From positions 3,363,501 through 3,427,500 of the forward strand of contig NZ_CP118166.1 of NCBI RefSeq assembly GCF_028748065.1: a DNA stretch of 64,000 bases. Reading direction: 5' to 3'. The stretch is from Hyphococcus flavus (GTDB taxonomy: Bacteria; Pseudomonadota; Alphaproteobacteria; Caulobacterales; Parvularculaceae). Shown here one piece after another: positions 8,197 to 16,194 of this stretch. Every line of letters starts with the position of its first letter. Positions within the stretch are counted from its first letter, which is position 1. The notes under the pieces were generated by a model, which worked only from the letters and a program-made list of their open reading frames with translations, had not been told where the DNA came from and did not search any database. The translations under genes were made by a program, and so were the position numbers.

Positions 8197-9420
8197 ATGG
8201 TTCAGACCATGTGGGATTTGCTGTTAACCAACGCGACCCTCGCAACCATGCGGGATAATTCGCCTTACGGGCTGATTTCGGATGGCGCGATAGGCATTCA
8301 CAGCGGCCGCATTGCGTGGATTGGAGCACTTGCGGATCTTCCGATTGCGGAAGGCTCATCAGCGCGCGAAATTCACGATCTTAAAGGCTCTCTCGTTACG
8401 CCCGGCCTCATTGATTGCCATACTCATCTTGTTTATGGCGGTGACCGAGCGCGGGAATTCGAAGCACGCCTTCTCGGCAAATCTTATGAAGAAATCGCCC
8501 GCGCAGGTGGGGGAATACTTTCAACGGTGAACGCAACACGCGCCGCAAGCGAGGATGAACTCGTTAAAGCGGCCCTGCCCCGGCTCGATGCGTTAATCGC
8601 CGAAGGCGTGACGACAGTAGAGATCAAATCCGGTTACGGTCTCGATACGGAAAACGAATTGAAAATGTTGCGCGCAGCGCGGCGGCTTGAACATGAACGG
8701 GCCGTTCGTATCAAGACGACCCTGCTTGCCGCTCACGCCTTGCCGCCGGAATTTAAAGACAAGCCTGACGATTACATTACGCTGGTGTGCGAGGAAATAC
8801 TGCCCGCTGCGAGCGCTGAAGGACTTGCCGATGCGGTAGACGGGTTTTGCGAAGGCATCGGTTTTTCATGCGACCAGATGCGGCGCGTTTTTGATAAGGC
8901 GACGTCACTCGGGCTTTCGGTAAAGCTGCATGCCGAACAGCTTTCCGATCTTGGCGGCGCGAAAATGGCGGCCGGCTATGGCGCGCTTTCCGCTGATCAT
9001 CTTGAATATCTGAAACCGGAGGACGCCGGGGTTCTTGCCGATGCGGGTACTGTCGCCGTGCTATTGCCGGGCGCGTTCTACTATTTGCGAGAGACCAAAC
9101 TGCCGCCCATTGACGCGCTTCGCGCGGCGAAGGCGCCCATGGCGCTCGCCACTGACTGTAACCCAGGCACCTCGCCTTTGACCTCGCTCCTCCTGACGAT
9201 GAACATGGGCTGCACCCTGTTTCGCATGACGCCTGAAGAAGCTTTGGCGGGCGTCACGCGAAACGCCGTAAAGGCTCTGGGTCTGGACGGCGATGCGGGA
9301 ACCATCGAGATTGGCAAGCGGGCGGACCTGTGCGTCTGGCGCGCCGGCCACCCTTCAGAACTCAGCTATATGATCGGCCATAATCCGCTGAAAATGCGAA
9401 TTTTTGGCGGAAAGCGCTGA
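8197..9420 (+). CDS. hutI: imidazolonepropionase
   Basis: Third step of histidine degradation: hydrolyses 4-imidazolone-5-propanoate to N-formimino-L-glutamate in the cytoplasm. The 407-residue length is typical of the amidohydrolase family. Visible motifs: [10 protein letters not shown] (metal-binding HxH), [29 protein letters not shown] and [11 protein letters not shown] (metal-ligand Asp). An alternative ATG four codons in (8209) is possible. Unusually, hutU, hutH and hutG are not adjacent; both neighbours are unrelated, so the rest of the pathway must lie elsewhere. Confidence 0.96.
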   Translation: MVQTMWDLLLTNATLATMRDNSPYGLISDGAIGIHSGRIAWIGALADLPIAEGSSAREIHDLKGSLVTPGLIDCHTHLVYGGDRAREFEARLLGKSYEEIARAGGGILSTVNATRAASEDELVKAALPRLDALIAEGVTTVEIKSGYGLDTENELKMLRAARRLEHERAVRIKTTLLAAHALPPEFKDKPDDYITLVCEEILPAASAEGLADAVDGFCEGIGFSCDQMRRVFDKATSLGLSVKLHAEQLSDLGGAKMAAGYGALSADHLEYLKPEDAGVLADAGTVAVLLPGAFYYLRETKLPPIDALRAAKAPMALATDCNPGTSPLTSLLLTMNMGCTLFRMTPEEALAGVTRNAVKALGLDGDAGTIEIGKRADLCVWRAGHPSELSYMIGHNPLKMRIFGGKR

Positions 9421-9575
9421 GGCACGCACTAGATGCGCTGGCGAACTAGGCTAAGCAGTCTCCAGCATCACAAATAGCGGCGCATGTCTTCCATTTAGGG
9501 CCGAAAGCCCCATTTTGCCGATTGCCTATCATCCGGTTTCGGGGGATAAATATGGCCGTTTTGTGACAAGCCGTT

Positions 9576-9600
9576 CATCCATCGTTCTTCACGGTGGATG
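9576..9600. other. hairpin in a 289-base intergenic stretch
   Basis: CATCCATCG and CGGTGGATG form a 9-base stem (one G-T pair) with a 7-base loop. It lies in the gap between hutI and the lipid kinase gene. There is no T-run, so it is not a clear terminator. The GC-rich stretch that follows (about 9610-9680) could fold further, but I recognise no known RNA family. Confidence 0.35.
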
Positions 9601-9709
9601 GCGCTTGCGTGGGGGCCGGGCAGGAAAGCAGGGGCGGCGAGCGTCCGAAAACCCCGGCTTGGATGGTTAACCCCGTTCTGGCGCGAATTGCCGCCAGACG
9701 ATCTTATGT

Positions 9710-10663
9710 GTGCGTGAAATGTCGACCGCGTCGATGATTATCAATTCAAAGAGCACCCGCAGCCCTTTGCTCGCGGATGATCTTTTGTACGTGTCCAAGC
9801 GGCATGACGATATTCGCCCCTATGTTCTGGAACACATTGAAGATCTCGACCCTGCTCTCGACGACATCGAACGCGGCGGCTCGAACACGCTGATCCTCGC
9901 TGGCGGCGACGGCACCATGCAGGCGGCGATCACCAGCGCCATCAACAAGCGGCGGTTTCAAAATCATCCGAACTACGTCGCCCTGCCCTGCGGCATGACC
10001 AATGTCATCGCTAATGATTGCGGATTGCAGGGCCCGCCGGCCACATCGCTCGACAATTTCCTCTGGCGGCGCGGGCGCGGTGAAGTCAGTCGCGTGGAAC
10101 GGCCGCTCATCGGCATGCAACTGTCAGAACAGCAGGATCCGATTTACGGCTTCTTTCTTGGCGCGGGTCTTTTCCACAAGGCGGTGCAGTTCAGCCGCGA
10201 GAAAGTTCAAAAAATCGGCGCTAAGCGTTCCCTTGCCGTTGGGATCAGCACATTCAGTTTCGTTTTTCAGGAACTGTTCGACGATCATCAGGGGCCGGCG
10301 CCGTTGCCCACCCAATTCCGTGACGAAGACGGCGAACTGATCGACCGCGATCTATCGATCATCCTGATGACGACCTTGAACAAACTGTCCGCTGGCATCT
10401 TCCCCTTCTGGGGCGGCGGCAAAGCGCCCATGAACATCATGGCTGTTGATTATCCCCGAAACAAACTGTTGTGGGCGGCGATGAATATTTTCACAGGACG
10501 TCACCCGGAATGGCTGCCGGATGCGGGGTTTCATAGCTGGAAAAGCGATGAACTAAGACTGCGGTTTGACGGCCCGGTCGTTTTTGACGGCGAAATTTTT
10601 CACACCAACCCGAAAGAAGACCTGATCCTCAAGGTCTCCGAAAAAGCCGCATTTCTGGTTTGA
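9710..10663 (+). CDS. diacylglycerol kinase-family lipid kinase
   Basis: A 317-residue member of the DAGK/YegS/sphingosine kinase catalytic family, which phosphorylates a lipid hydroxyl using ATP. The nucleotide-binding GGDGTMQAA motif is at about residues 65-73, followed by ALPCGMTNVIANDCGL and the C-terminal DGEIFHTNP block. The N-terminal residues before the motif are shorter than in YegS. Possible starts are GTG 9710 and ATG 9719. Its stop overlaps the TTG start of the next gene in TTGA, indicating translational coupling; that gene looks like a CDP-diacylglycerol synthase, which would use the phosphatidic acid made here. Confidence 0.88.
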   Translation: MREMSTASMIINSKSTRSPLLADDLLYVSKRHDDIRPYVLEHIEDLDPALDDIERGGSNTLILAGGDGTMQAAITSAINKRRFQNHPNYVALPCGMTNVIANDCGLQGPPATSLDNFLWRRGRGEVSRVERPLIGMQLSEQQDPIYGFFLGAGLFHKAVQFSREKVQKIGAKRSLAVGISTFSFVFQELFDDHQGPAPLPTQFRDEDGELIDRDLSIILMTTLNKLSAGIFPFWGGGKAPMNIMAVDYPRNKLLWAAMNIFTGRHPEWLPDAGFHSWKSDELRLRFDGPVVFDGEIFHTNPKEDLILKVSEKAAFLV

Positions 10664-11679
10664 CTAAAGCACCCATCGATAACGTGGCGCAAACGGCTGC
10701 GCCGCTTGAACAATTGCGCGCACGCGTCGCGCAAGCATCAGCGCAACCGCTTTCACAACCTGCAAAAATTCTTTTGGATGCGCTTCTTGAAAAATATCCG
10801 GGCGCCGCGGCGCTGTTTTACGGATCGGGGGCGAGCGTCTCTTCCCATGAAAACCCGGCCGATATCATCTTTGATTTCTACCTGATCGGCGACACTTACG
10901 AAGCGCTTTACAAATCGAGCGCCATGCGTTTGGCGAACCGGCTGGTGCCGCCGAATGTTTTTTATCTGGAAACGGCGTCGCCCTTTGGAACCTTGCGGGC
11001 GAAATACGCTGTCCTGACGCTCGATCATTTCGAACGGCTCGTCAGCTCGAAAACATTTCATTCCTATTTCTGGGCGCGGTTCGCACAGCCGACGGTTGTT
11101 TACGATCCCAGCGGCGACATGCGCTCGCGTTTGCAAGCGGCGCTGGCGCAGGCGATCATCAGTTTTTGCCAGGAAAGCGCGGGCCTGATGGAAAACCCGT
11201 TCACGCCGCGCGCGCTCTGGCTTGCTGGGCTCGGACGCTCGTACAAAGCCGAATTGCGGGCGGAAGACATGACGCGAGCTGCAAAATTGATCGAAAGCTA
11301 CGGCGACTGGGCCGATGATGTGACGCTGCCCGCACTTGAGGCGGCTGGGCTAAACCCCAAACCCGATAACGGCGCCATCACGGTCACAGGCACGGTCACA
11401 GGCACGGTCACAGGCACGGTCACAGGCCAGCCGTCAGCGTGGCGCACAAAAACCGCATGGCGGCTGCGGGCGCTGGCCGGCGCGCCGCTTTCCGTTCTAC
11501 AGCTGTTAAAAGGAACGCAAACCTTCAACGGCGGCATCGATTATATCGCCTGGAAGATCAAACGACACACCGGCATTGACCTCGAAATCACCGACTGGGA
11601 ACGCCGCCACCCGATGCTCGCCGCGCCCGGCGCCGCCTTGCGTTATTACCGGCTTCGCGCGGGAAAAAAGCAGAAGTAG
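10660..11679 (+). CDS. Tam41/Mmp37-like putative CTP:phosphatidate cytidylyltransferase
   Basis: I assign this 339-residue protein tentatively to the Tam41-type nucleotidyltransferases, which make CDP-diacylglycerol from phosphatidic acid and CTP. The support is the block AALFYGSGASVSS followed by ADIIFDFYLIGD (residues 48-75): Gly-Ser-Gly then Asp-x-x-x-Asp spacing as in Tam41, and the overall length. It is coupled to a diacylglycerol kinase, whose product would be its substrate. A run of four VTGT units around residues 241-256 sits between the N-terminal domain and a basic C-terminal part. Starts with TTG. If not Tam41-like, it is an unassigned nucleotidyltransferase-fold protein. Confidence 0.5.
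   Translation: MTKAPIDNVAQTAAPLEQLRARVAQASAQPLSQPAKILLDALLEKYPGAAALFYGSGASVSSHENPADIIFDFYLIGDTYEALYKSSAMRLANRLVPPNVFYLETASPFGTLRAKYAVLTLDHFERLVSSKTFHSYFWARFAQPTVVYDPSGDMRSRLQAALAQAIISFCQESAGLMENPFTPRALWLAGLGRSYKAELRAEDMTRAAKLIESYGDWADDVTLPALEAAGLNPKPDNGAITVTGTVTGTVTGTVTGQPSAWRTKTAWRLRALAGAPLSVLQLLKGTQTFNGGIDYIAWKIKRHTGIDLEITDWERRHPMLAAPGAALRYYRLRAGKKQK
11380..11427 (+). repeat. four perfect 12-base tandem repeats
   Basis: The unit ACGGTCACAGGC is repeated four times without a mismatch inside the Tam41-like gene, encoding Thr-Val-Thr-Gly four times. The repeat length keeps the reading frame, so unit number can vary without breaking the gene. Confidence 0.95.
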
Positions 11680-11732
11680 CGCAAAACGCCTTGAGTGTAG
11701 TTTATCACGCCGCTTAATGGTAAGTTTTAAGC

Positions 11733-12380
11733 ATGTTCAAATTCGCACAACGTTTGTCACTGTTATTTTTTGCTTTACTTTTGCCGGGATGCTTAAGCGC
11801 TCACTATTTTCCCGTAGGCAGTTTTACAGAGTTTGAAAATGAGCGGGATGCAACATTTTTTGCAAAAAGATATTCGGAAAACCTGTCGAAGCTGAGAGAA
11901 CCGTCACTTTGGAAAACAGCTGACAACACACAAGGCGCAGAACAATATCGGCTTTTATTTTCAACCGGCGCCTCCCCTGTGCATTCAATCAGACTGGTTG
12001 TTGTTCCCGATTCCTCAGCGACAGTTATTATTAAGAAACTGAACACAGGTGTGCGTCAGACTGGAAACAAGTATTTGGATTTATCCAAGCGGATTAGCGC
12101 ATCCGAGAATGAAGTCAACGCGTTTCAGCAAGTCCTAACCGAACTCGACTTTTGGAATGCGCAACCCATCGATCCTTTTGGAACTCAGGAAATAATTTGC
12201 CTGCATCCTACATTCTTCTTATTCGAGGCGGTTAAGTCTGGAGGCTATAAAGCGCACCAAGAAACGACTTGCTCTTACACCGAGATCACGACCGAACTGG
12301 CGCCTCTATTTATGGAGCTTGCCGGTTTTGGTCCCGACACCAGCGATTGGACGTTTTGGGATTATTTCAACCACTATTAG
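11733..12380 (+). CDS. hypothetical lipoprotein
   Basis: A 215-residue protein I do not recognise. The N terminus is a lipoprotein signal: hydrophobic LSLLFFALLLPGC with lipobox Leu-Pro-Gly-Cys (Cys20), so it should be membrane-attached in the periplasm. The rest has mixed alpha/beta character, two further Cys residues near positions 152 and 180, and an aromatic C terminus. The DNA is visibly more AT-rich than the flanking genes, which may mean recent acquisition. It stands alone between the Tam41-like gene and the TonB-receptor leader. Confidence 0.62.
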   Translation: MFKFAQRLSLLFFALLLPGCLSAHYFPVGSFTEFENERDATFFAKRYSENLSKLREPSLWKTADNTQGAEQYRLLFSTGASPVHSIRLVVVPDSSATVIIKKLNTGVRQTGNKYLDLSKRISASENEVNAFQQVLTELDFWNAQPIDPFGTQEIICLHPTFFLFEAVKSGGYKAHQETTCSYTEITTELAPLFMELAGFGPDTSDWTFWDYFNHY

Positions 12381-12457
12381 TTGAATTGACCTTGCCTTGA
12401 AGCCTGACTGATTTTCCCTTAAAAGACGCCCTTCGCGACCCGCGCTGCGTTCTTTCC

Positions 12458-12594
12458 GGCCGAGTAAAACGGCCAGCCCTGCGAGGCAGGAATGACACGG
12501 CCCGGCGGCTCATCTCCCGGCGGCGAGTAAAACGCTGCGACAGGACAAGCCACGCGAAGCGTTGGAGACGGCGCGGCCTTGAGTAAAACAGGGT
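12458..12594 (+). ncRNA. leader with three hairpins sharing an AGTAAAA loop
   Basis: The 252-base leader before the TonB-dependent receptor folds into three hairpins with the same 7-base loop AGTAAAA, each closed by a G-C pair: 12458-12474 (GGCCG/CGGCC), 12520-12538 (GCGGCG/CGCTGC, one G-T pair) and 12577-12593 (CCTTG/CAGGG, one G-T pair). The stems differ in sequence but keep pairing, which argues for a conserved RNA shape. No T-run follows, and no cobalamin-box consensus is present. It may be a binding platform for an RNA-binding protein or small RNA. A further ATAAAAC lies 8 bases before the start codon. Confidence 0.5.
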
Positions 12595-12632
12595 GGCGCG
12601 CGTGCTTCGGCAAACGAACGGATAAAACAATC

Positions 12633-14855
12633 ATGAAATTACTGGGATGGAGCGCCGCCCTGGCCACGGGGCTGTTCAGCAATGCGGGCTTTGCGCAGGT
12701 CGAGACCGCGAACGCAGACACCGCAAGCGAAGACCGGATCATCGTCACAGCGCAGCGGCGCGAGCAATCGCCGCAAGATGTGGGCGTCGCACTCAATGTG
12801 TTTTCCGGCGCCGAGTTAATCGATCAGGGCATTGACCGGATCAACGGTCTTGAGAACGCCTCGCCGAACCTTGAAATCGAAAACCAGTTCGGCTCCGGCC
12901 AACCGAGCTTTTCCATTCGCGGGGTCGGCTTTCGCGATTACGCCACCAACAACACGCCGACAGTCGGCGTCTATGTTGACGATGTCGCCTATCCGATCCC
13001 GGTGATGACGCAAGGGGTTCTGTTCGATGTCGAGCGCGTCGAGGTTTTACGCGGACCCCAAGGAACGCTTTACGGACGCAACACCACCGGCGGCGCCATC
13101 AAGATCATCAGCGCCCAGCCGACTGACGCGTTCGCCGCCGGCCTGACTGTCGAGGGCGGGCGTTTCGGCCGCGTCGATGCGGAAGGATACGTTTCCGGTC
13201 CGGCAAGTAATTCGATCCGTGTACGGCTTTCCGGCGCCACAGCCCATGGCGGCGACTGGCAGGTCAATCGTGAAACGGGCGAGGAAATCGGCAGCGCGGA
13301 GCAGTATGCATTGCGTGGGCTTGTGGCCGCCGACCTGGCGCCTGATGTGGAAGCCATATTCAACCTGCATGGCTTTATCGATCAGTCGGACGGGCTGGGC
13401 CTGCAACTCTTCAACGACTCCGTCTTCGGCCCCCTCGCCCATGCCGGTCGGCGCGAGACCAGTTTTGGCTCGTCCACAACGTTCGCCAATCTTATCGGCA
13501 TTGATGAGGGCCAGCATCCATTCCGCGACAACGAGGGCTGGGGAACCAGCCTGACGCTCAACGCCGGGCTTGGCGATGTAACGCTCACTTATATCGGCGC
13601 ATACGAAGTGTTGAACAGGAAAGAGTTCAACGACTTTGATGCGCTCACGGTTGGCGGCGCAGGCGTGTACTTTGAAACAAGCGCCGACGTCATGAGCCAT
13701 GAGTTGCGGCTTTCCGGCGATACCGGTCGCCTCAACTGGGTCGGCGGGCTTTATTATTCGAAAGAAGACCTGAACGAGCTTTATCAGTCGGACTTCGTCG
13801 CCAGCTTTGGCCCCGGCTTCGCCGTGACGACGCCATACAATCAGAATGCGCGCACCCTCGCCGCCTATATTCATGGCGATTATGCGTTGACCGAGACGCT
13901 CTCAATTATCGCCGGCGTTCGCTACGAAGACGAGAACCGCGCGCTTCGCGATCTTGGCACTTTTTCCGTCGGTACGGGTCCACTCAACTTCGCCAATGGA
14001 ACCATCGACGGTACGCTCGAAAACCGCGATCTCAATTCTGACAATGTCAGCGGCAAGATCGGTATCGAGCTGACGCCTGCAGACAATCTGTTGCTTTACG
14101 CAAATTACAGCCGCGGCGTGAAGTCCGGCGGTTTCACCGCCTATAACACGCTGAACCCCAATGCGCTGACGCCGTTCCAGCCGGAAAAGCTGAATGCGTA
14201 TGAGGCCGGCTTTAAGTCCAATCTCAACGACGCGCTGCAACTCAACGGCGCAATCTTTTTCTACGACTATAAAGACCAGCAGGTTCAGTCGGCGATCTTT
14301 GACGCAGGCACGGGCGCCGTCGTTGGCCGCATCGTCAATGCCGACAGCGAGATCTGGGGCGCCGAACTGGAAGCAGTGCTGAACCCCGCGCCATGGCTGA
14401 CGATCGGCCAATCGCTCGGGTACAAGGATGGCGAGTTCACAGACTTCGACGACCTCGACATCGCCGCCACAACGCTCGCTGGCATGGAAGTGCTTATTGA
14501 CCGTTCCGGACAGGACCTCGGTTTTCCGAACTGGAGCTATCAAGGCTTCGCGACGGCGGAAACCGCGATTGCCGAAGGATGGATCGCCTCGGCGCGGTTC
14601 GATTATTCCTATCGCGACGATCTCGCCTTGCCGCTGTTGGGCCCTGCTTTCGCGGTCGATGATTACTGGCTCGCCAATGCGCAAGTCGCTTTCGGACCGG
14701 AAGATGGACGCTGGGAACTGGCGCTCTGGGGACGGAACATCTTCAACGCCGATTATGACGAGACCCGGAACTTCTTCATCACCGGCGGCGCGGCGGATGT
14801 GGCCGCGCCGGGCATGCCGGTTACATATGGGGCAAGAGTGAGCGTCAGGTATTAA
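12633..14855 (+). CDS. TonB-dependent outer-membrane receptor
   Basis: A 740-residue outer-membrane transporter for a scarce large substrate, energised by TonB. Signal peptide ends at residues 20-22 (GFAQ). Then comes a TonB-box-like DRIIVTAQRREQ, a plug domain with the blocks PSFSIRGVGFRD, VGVYVDDV and VEVLRGPQGTLYGRNTTGGAI, and a long beta-barrel ending in an aromatic residue (VSVRY). This is the broad FecA/CirA-like group common in marine alphaproteobacteria; the substrate cannot be told and no partner transporter is adjacent. Start at 12633 begins the signal peptide; the upstream frame is the structured leader. No good ribosome-binding site precedes the ATG. Confidence 0.93.
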   Translation: MKLLGWSAALATGLFSNAGFAQVETANADTASEDRIIVTAQRREQSPQDVGVALNVFSGAELIDQGIDRINGLENASPNLEIENQFGSGQPSFSIRGVGFRDYATNNTPTVGVYVDDVAYPIPVMTQGVLFDVERVEVLRGPQGTLYGRNTTGGAIKIISAQPTDAFAAGLTVEGGRFGRVDAEGYVSGPASNSIRVRLSGATAHGGDWQVNRETGEEIGSAEQYALRGLVAADLAPDVEAIFNLHGFIDQSDGLGLQLFNDSVFGPLAHAGRRETSFGSSTTFANLIGIDEGQHPFRDNEGWGTSLTLNAGLGDVTLTYIGAYEVLNRKEFNDFDALTVGGAGVYFETSADVMSHELRLSGDTGRLNWVGGLYYSKEDLNELYQSDFVASFGPGFAVTTPYNQNARTLAAYIHGDYALTETLSIIAGVRYEDENRALRDLGTFSVGTGPLNFANGTIDGTLENRDLNSDNVSGKIGIELTPADNLLLYANYSRGVKSGGFTAYNTLNPNALTPFQPEKLNAYEAGFKSNLNDALQLNGAIFFYDYKDQQVQSAIFDAGTGAVVGRIVNADSEIWGAELEAVLNPAPWLTIGQSLGYKDGEFTDFDDLDIAATTLAGMEVLIDRSGQDLGFPNWSYQGFATAETAIAEGWIASARFDYSYRDDLALPLLGPAFAVDDYWLANAQVAFGPEDGRWELALWGRNIFNADYDETRNFFITGGAADVAAPGMPVTYGARVSVRY

Positions 14856-14866
14856 GTTTCAAACCA

Positions 14867-14911
14867 ACCGTACTCGTCATCCCGGATCACGCCCGGGATG
14901 ACGAGTACGGT
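14867..14911. terminator. 19-base perfect inverted repeat between convergent genes
   Basis: ACCGTACTCGTCATCCCGG, 7-base loop ATCACGC, then the exact reverse complement. It lies between the stops of the TonB receptor and the metallo-beta-lactamase gene, where it can terminate both. The GTCATCCCGG core resembles dispersed palindromic repeats common in alphaproteobacteria, so it may also be a mobile REP-like element. Confidence 0.75.
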
Positions 14912-14916
14912 GAAAT

Positions 14917-15777
14917 TTAGTCCAGATATTCCGGAACCTTCGGCAGCGCTTCGAAATCGGACAGCGAGTGCTGGACTACGACGCGGGCGTTCTTTTCTTC
15001 AGCCAGTTGTTCGAACCGGTCCATGGATGCGTAGGTCTGTTCAACATCCACATTGAATTTCGGCATCAGGCGCCGCTCGCGTGACTCATTGAGATGATAA
15101 AGATCGCCCGTGAACATCACCGGCCCTTCATTGGCGAGGTTGACCAGCAATGATGTGTGCCCCGGCGTGTGGCCCGGCATGGCGAGAATAACAACCGACC
15201 CGTCACCGAAGACGTCATGGTCGCCGTCGAACTCGACCGTTTCGGCGTTTTCAAGTTCATTGTAATTGGCGAATGACTGCGCGTCGGCGCGCGCTTCCTC
15301 ACGGAACATATGCGCGCGCTCATCGCTGTCGACTAGAAAGGTCGCGCCGGCAAACATGTTGCCGTTGCCGATATGGTCAAAATGGGAATGCGACACGGAA
15401 AAATAATCGATGTCGTCGACGCTCACGCCAATGGCGTCGAACTGTTCGCTGATGGTCGTTGGAACGGAAAGATGAAACGGGCCGTTAGTTAACCCGTCTT
15501 CCATCTCATTCAGCGCCATGGGCAGGCCTGCATCCCACATGAGGTCGCCGTCAGGGTGGCGCACCAGCACGCACATGTCAGAGGCGCTGTTGGTGCGCCC
15601 TGCATATTCGTCTTCGAGCGCGAAGAACGACAGATCATTCATTTCAATCCGGCCGCAGTCGAGTACATAAGCTTTGATATCCGCTGCAGCGCTGGACGCA
15701 GCCGCGCTTTCATTTTCCGTTTCCCCGCCCGAACAAGCGGCGACAGCCATAAAGCTAATAAGACCCAGTTTTTTCAT
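14917..15777 (-). CDS. metallo-beta-lactamase-fold lipoprotein hydrolase
   Basis: A 286-residue zinc hydrolase anchored as a lipoprotein: signal MKKLGLISFMAVAACSGG with lipobox Cys. The metal motif HSHFDH (HxHxDH) is intact, followed by the downstream ligands in MPGHTPGHT, FTGDLYH and a C-terminal VQHS. The fold and spacing resemble N-acyl-homoserine lactonases (AiiA/AttM), though other lactones or esters are equally possible. ATG at 15777 is preferred to the GTG just before it because AGGAG is 6 bases away. Confidence 0.86.
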   Translation of the reverse strand: MKKLGLISFMAVAACSGGETENESAAASSAAADIKAYVLDCGRIEMNDLSFFALEDEYAGRTNSASDMCVLVRHPDGDLMWDAGLPMALNEMEDGLTNGPFHLSVPTTISEQFDAIGVSVDDIDYFSVSHSHFDHIGNGNMFAGATFLVDSDERAHMFREEARADAQSFANYNELENAETVEFDGDHDVFGDGSVVILAMPGHTPGHTSLLVNLANEGPVMFTGDLYHLNESRERRLMPKFNVDVEQTYASMDRFEQLAEEKNARVVVQHSLSDFEALPKVPEYLD

Positions 15778-16018
15778 CACCCTCTCCTGTGAAACCTGCG
15801 AGCGGCCTAGCAGCGTTCCGGCCGCTTGAAAACTCTACACCTATAGGGCGAACCGGACTGCGAAAAATACATGCTTTATGATGAAAATCGGCCGGAAACC
15901 CGCCTTTGGTGGACGGTTATCCCCATTGCGCCGGGCGCCCTTATGATGGCGGGCGTTATGGACCATCGAACCCTTTATACGCTCAACGCCGCACATGCCG
16001 CGAAACCATCCGTCAGGT

Positions 16019-16056
16019 TTGTTGTACAAATCGGGGCCTGCTCTTTTGTACAACAA
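16019..16056. promoter_or_regulatory. paired TTGTACAA palindromes upstream of glpK
   Basis: TTGTTGTACAAA (16019-16030) and TTTGTACAACAA (16045-16056) form a perfect 12-base inverted repeat. Each arm contains the 8-base palindrome TTGTACAA, with centres 24 bases apart. It sits 139 bases upstream of glpK, inside a 417-base gap (15778-16194) where I see no convincing gene. It could be a paired operator or an RNA hairpin. Confidence 0.45.
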
Positions 16057-16194
16057 TCGGCTGTAGCCCTTGAAACAAGCCAAAAGGAAGACGCGAGACA
16101 CCGTCGCAATATAACATTTATTCACCCGCGATACGGGGTTATCGCCGCTGCCGGATCGCGGTAAAGTTGTAAGACACCGGGCTGATGGAAAAGC

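Noticed and set aside
12381-12632. Cobalamin riboswitch upstream of the TonB receptor
   Set aside because: A stretch with AGCCA and GGAGAC looked suggestive, but the B12-box consensus and the conserved core are not there; the repeated loop hairpins explain the region better.
15871-16164. 97-codon open frame upstream of glpK
   Set aside because: No ribosome-binding site, no family features, overlaps an opposite frame of similar length and contains the TTGTACAA dyad.
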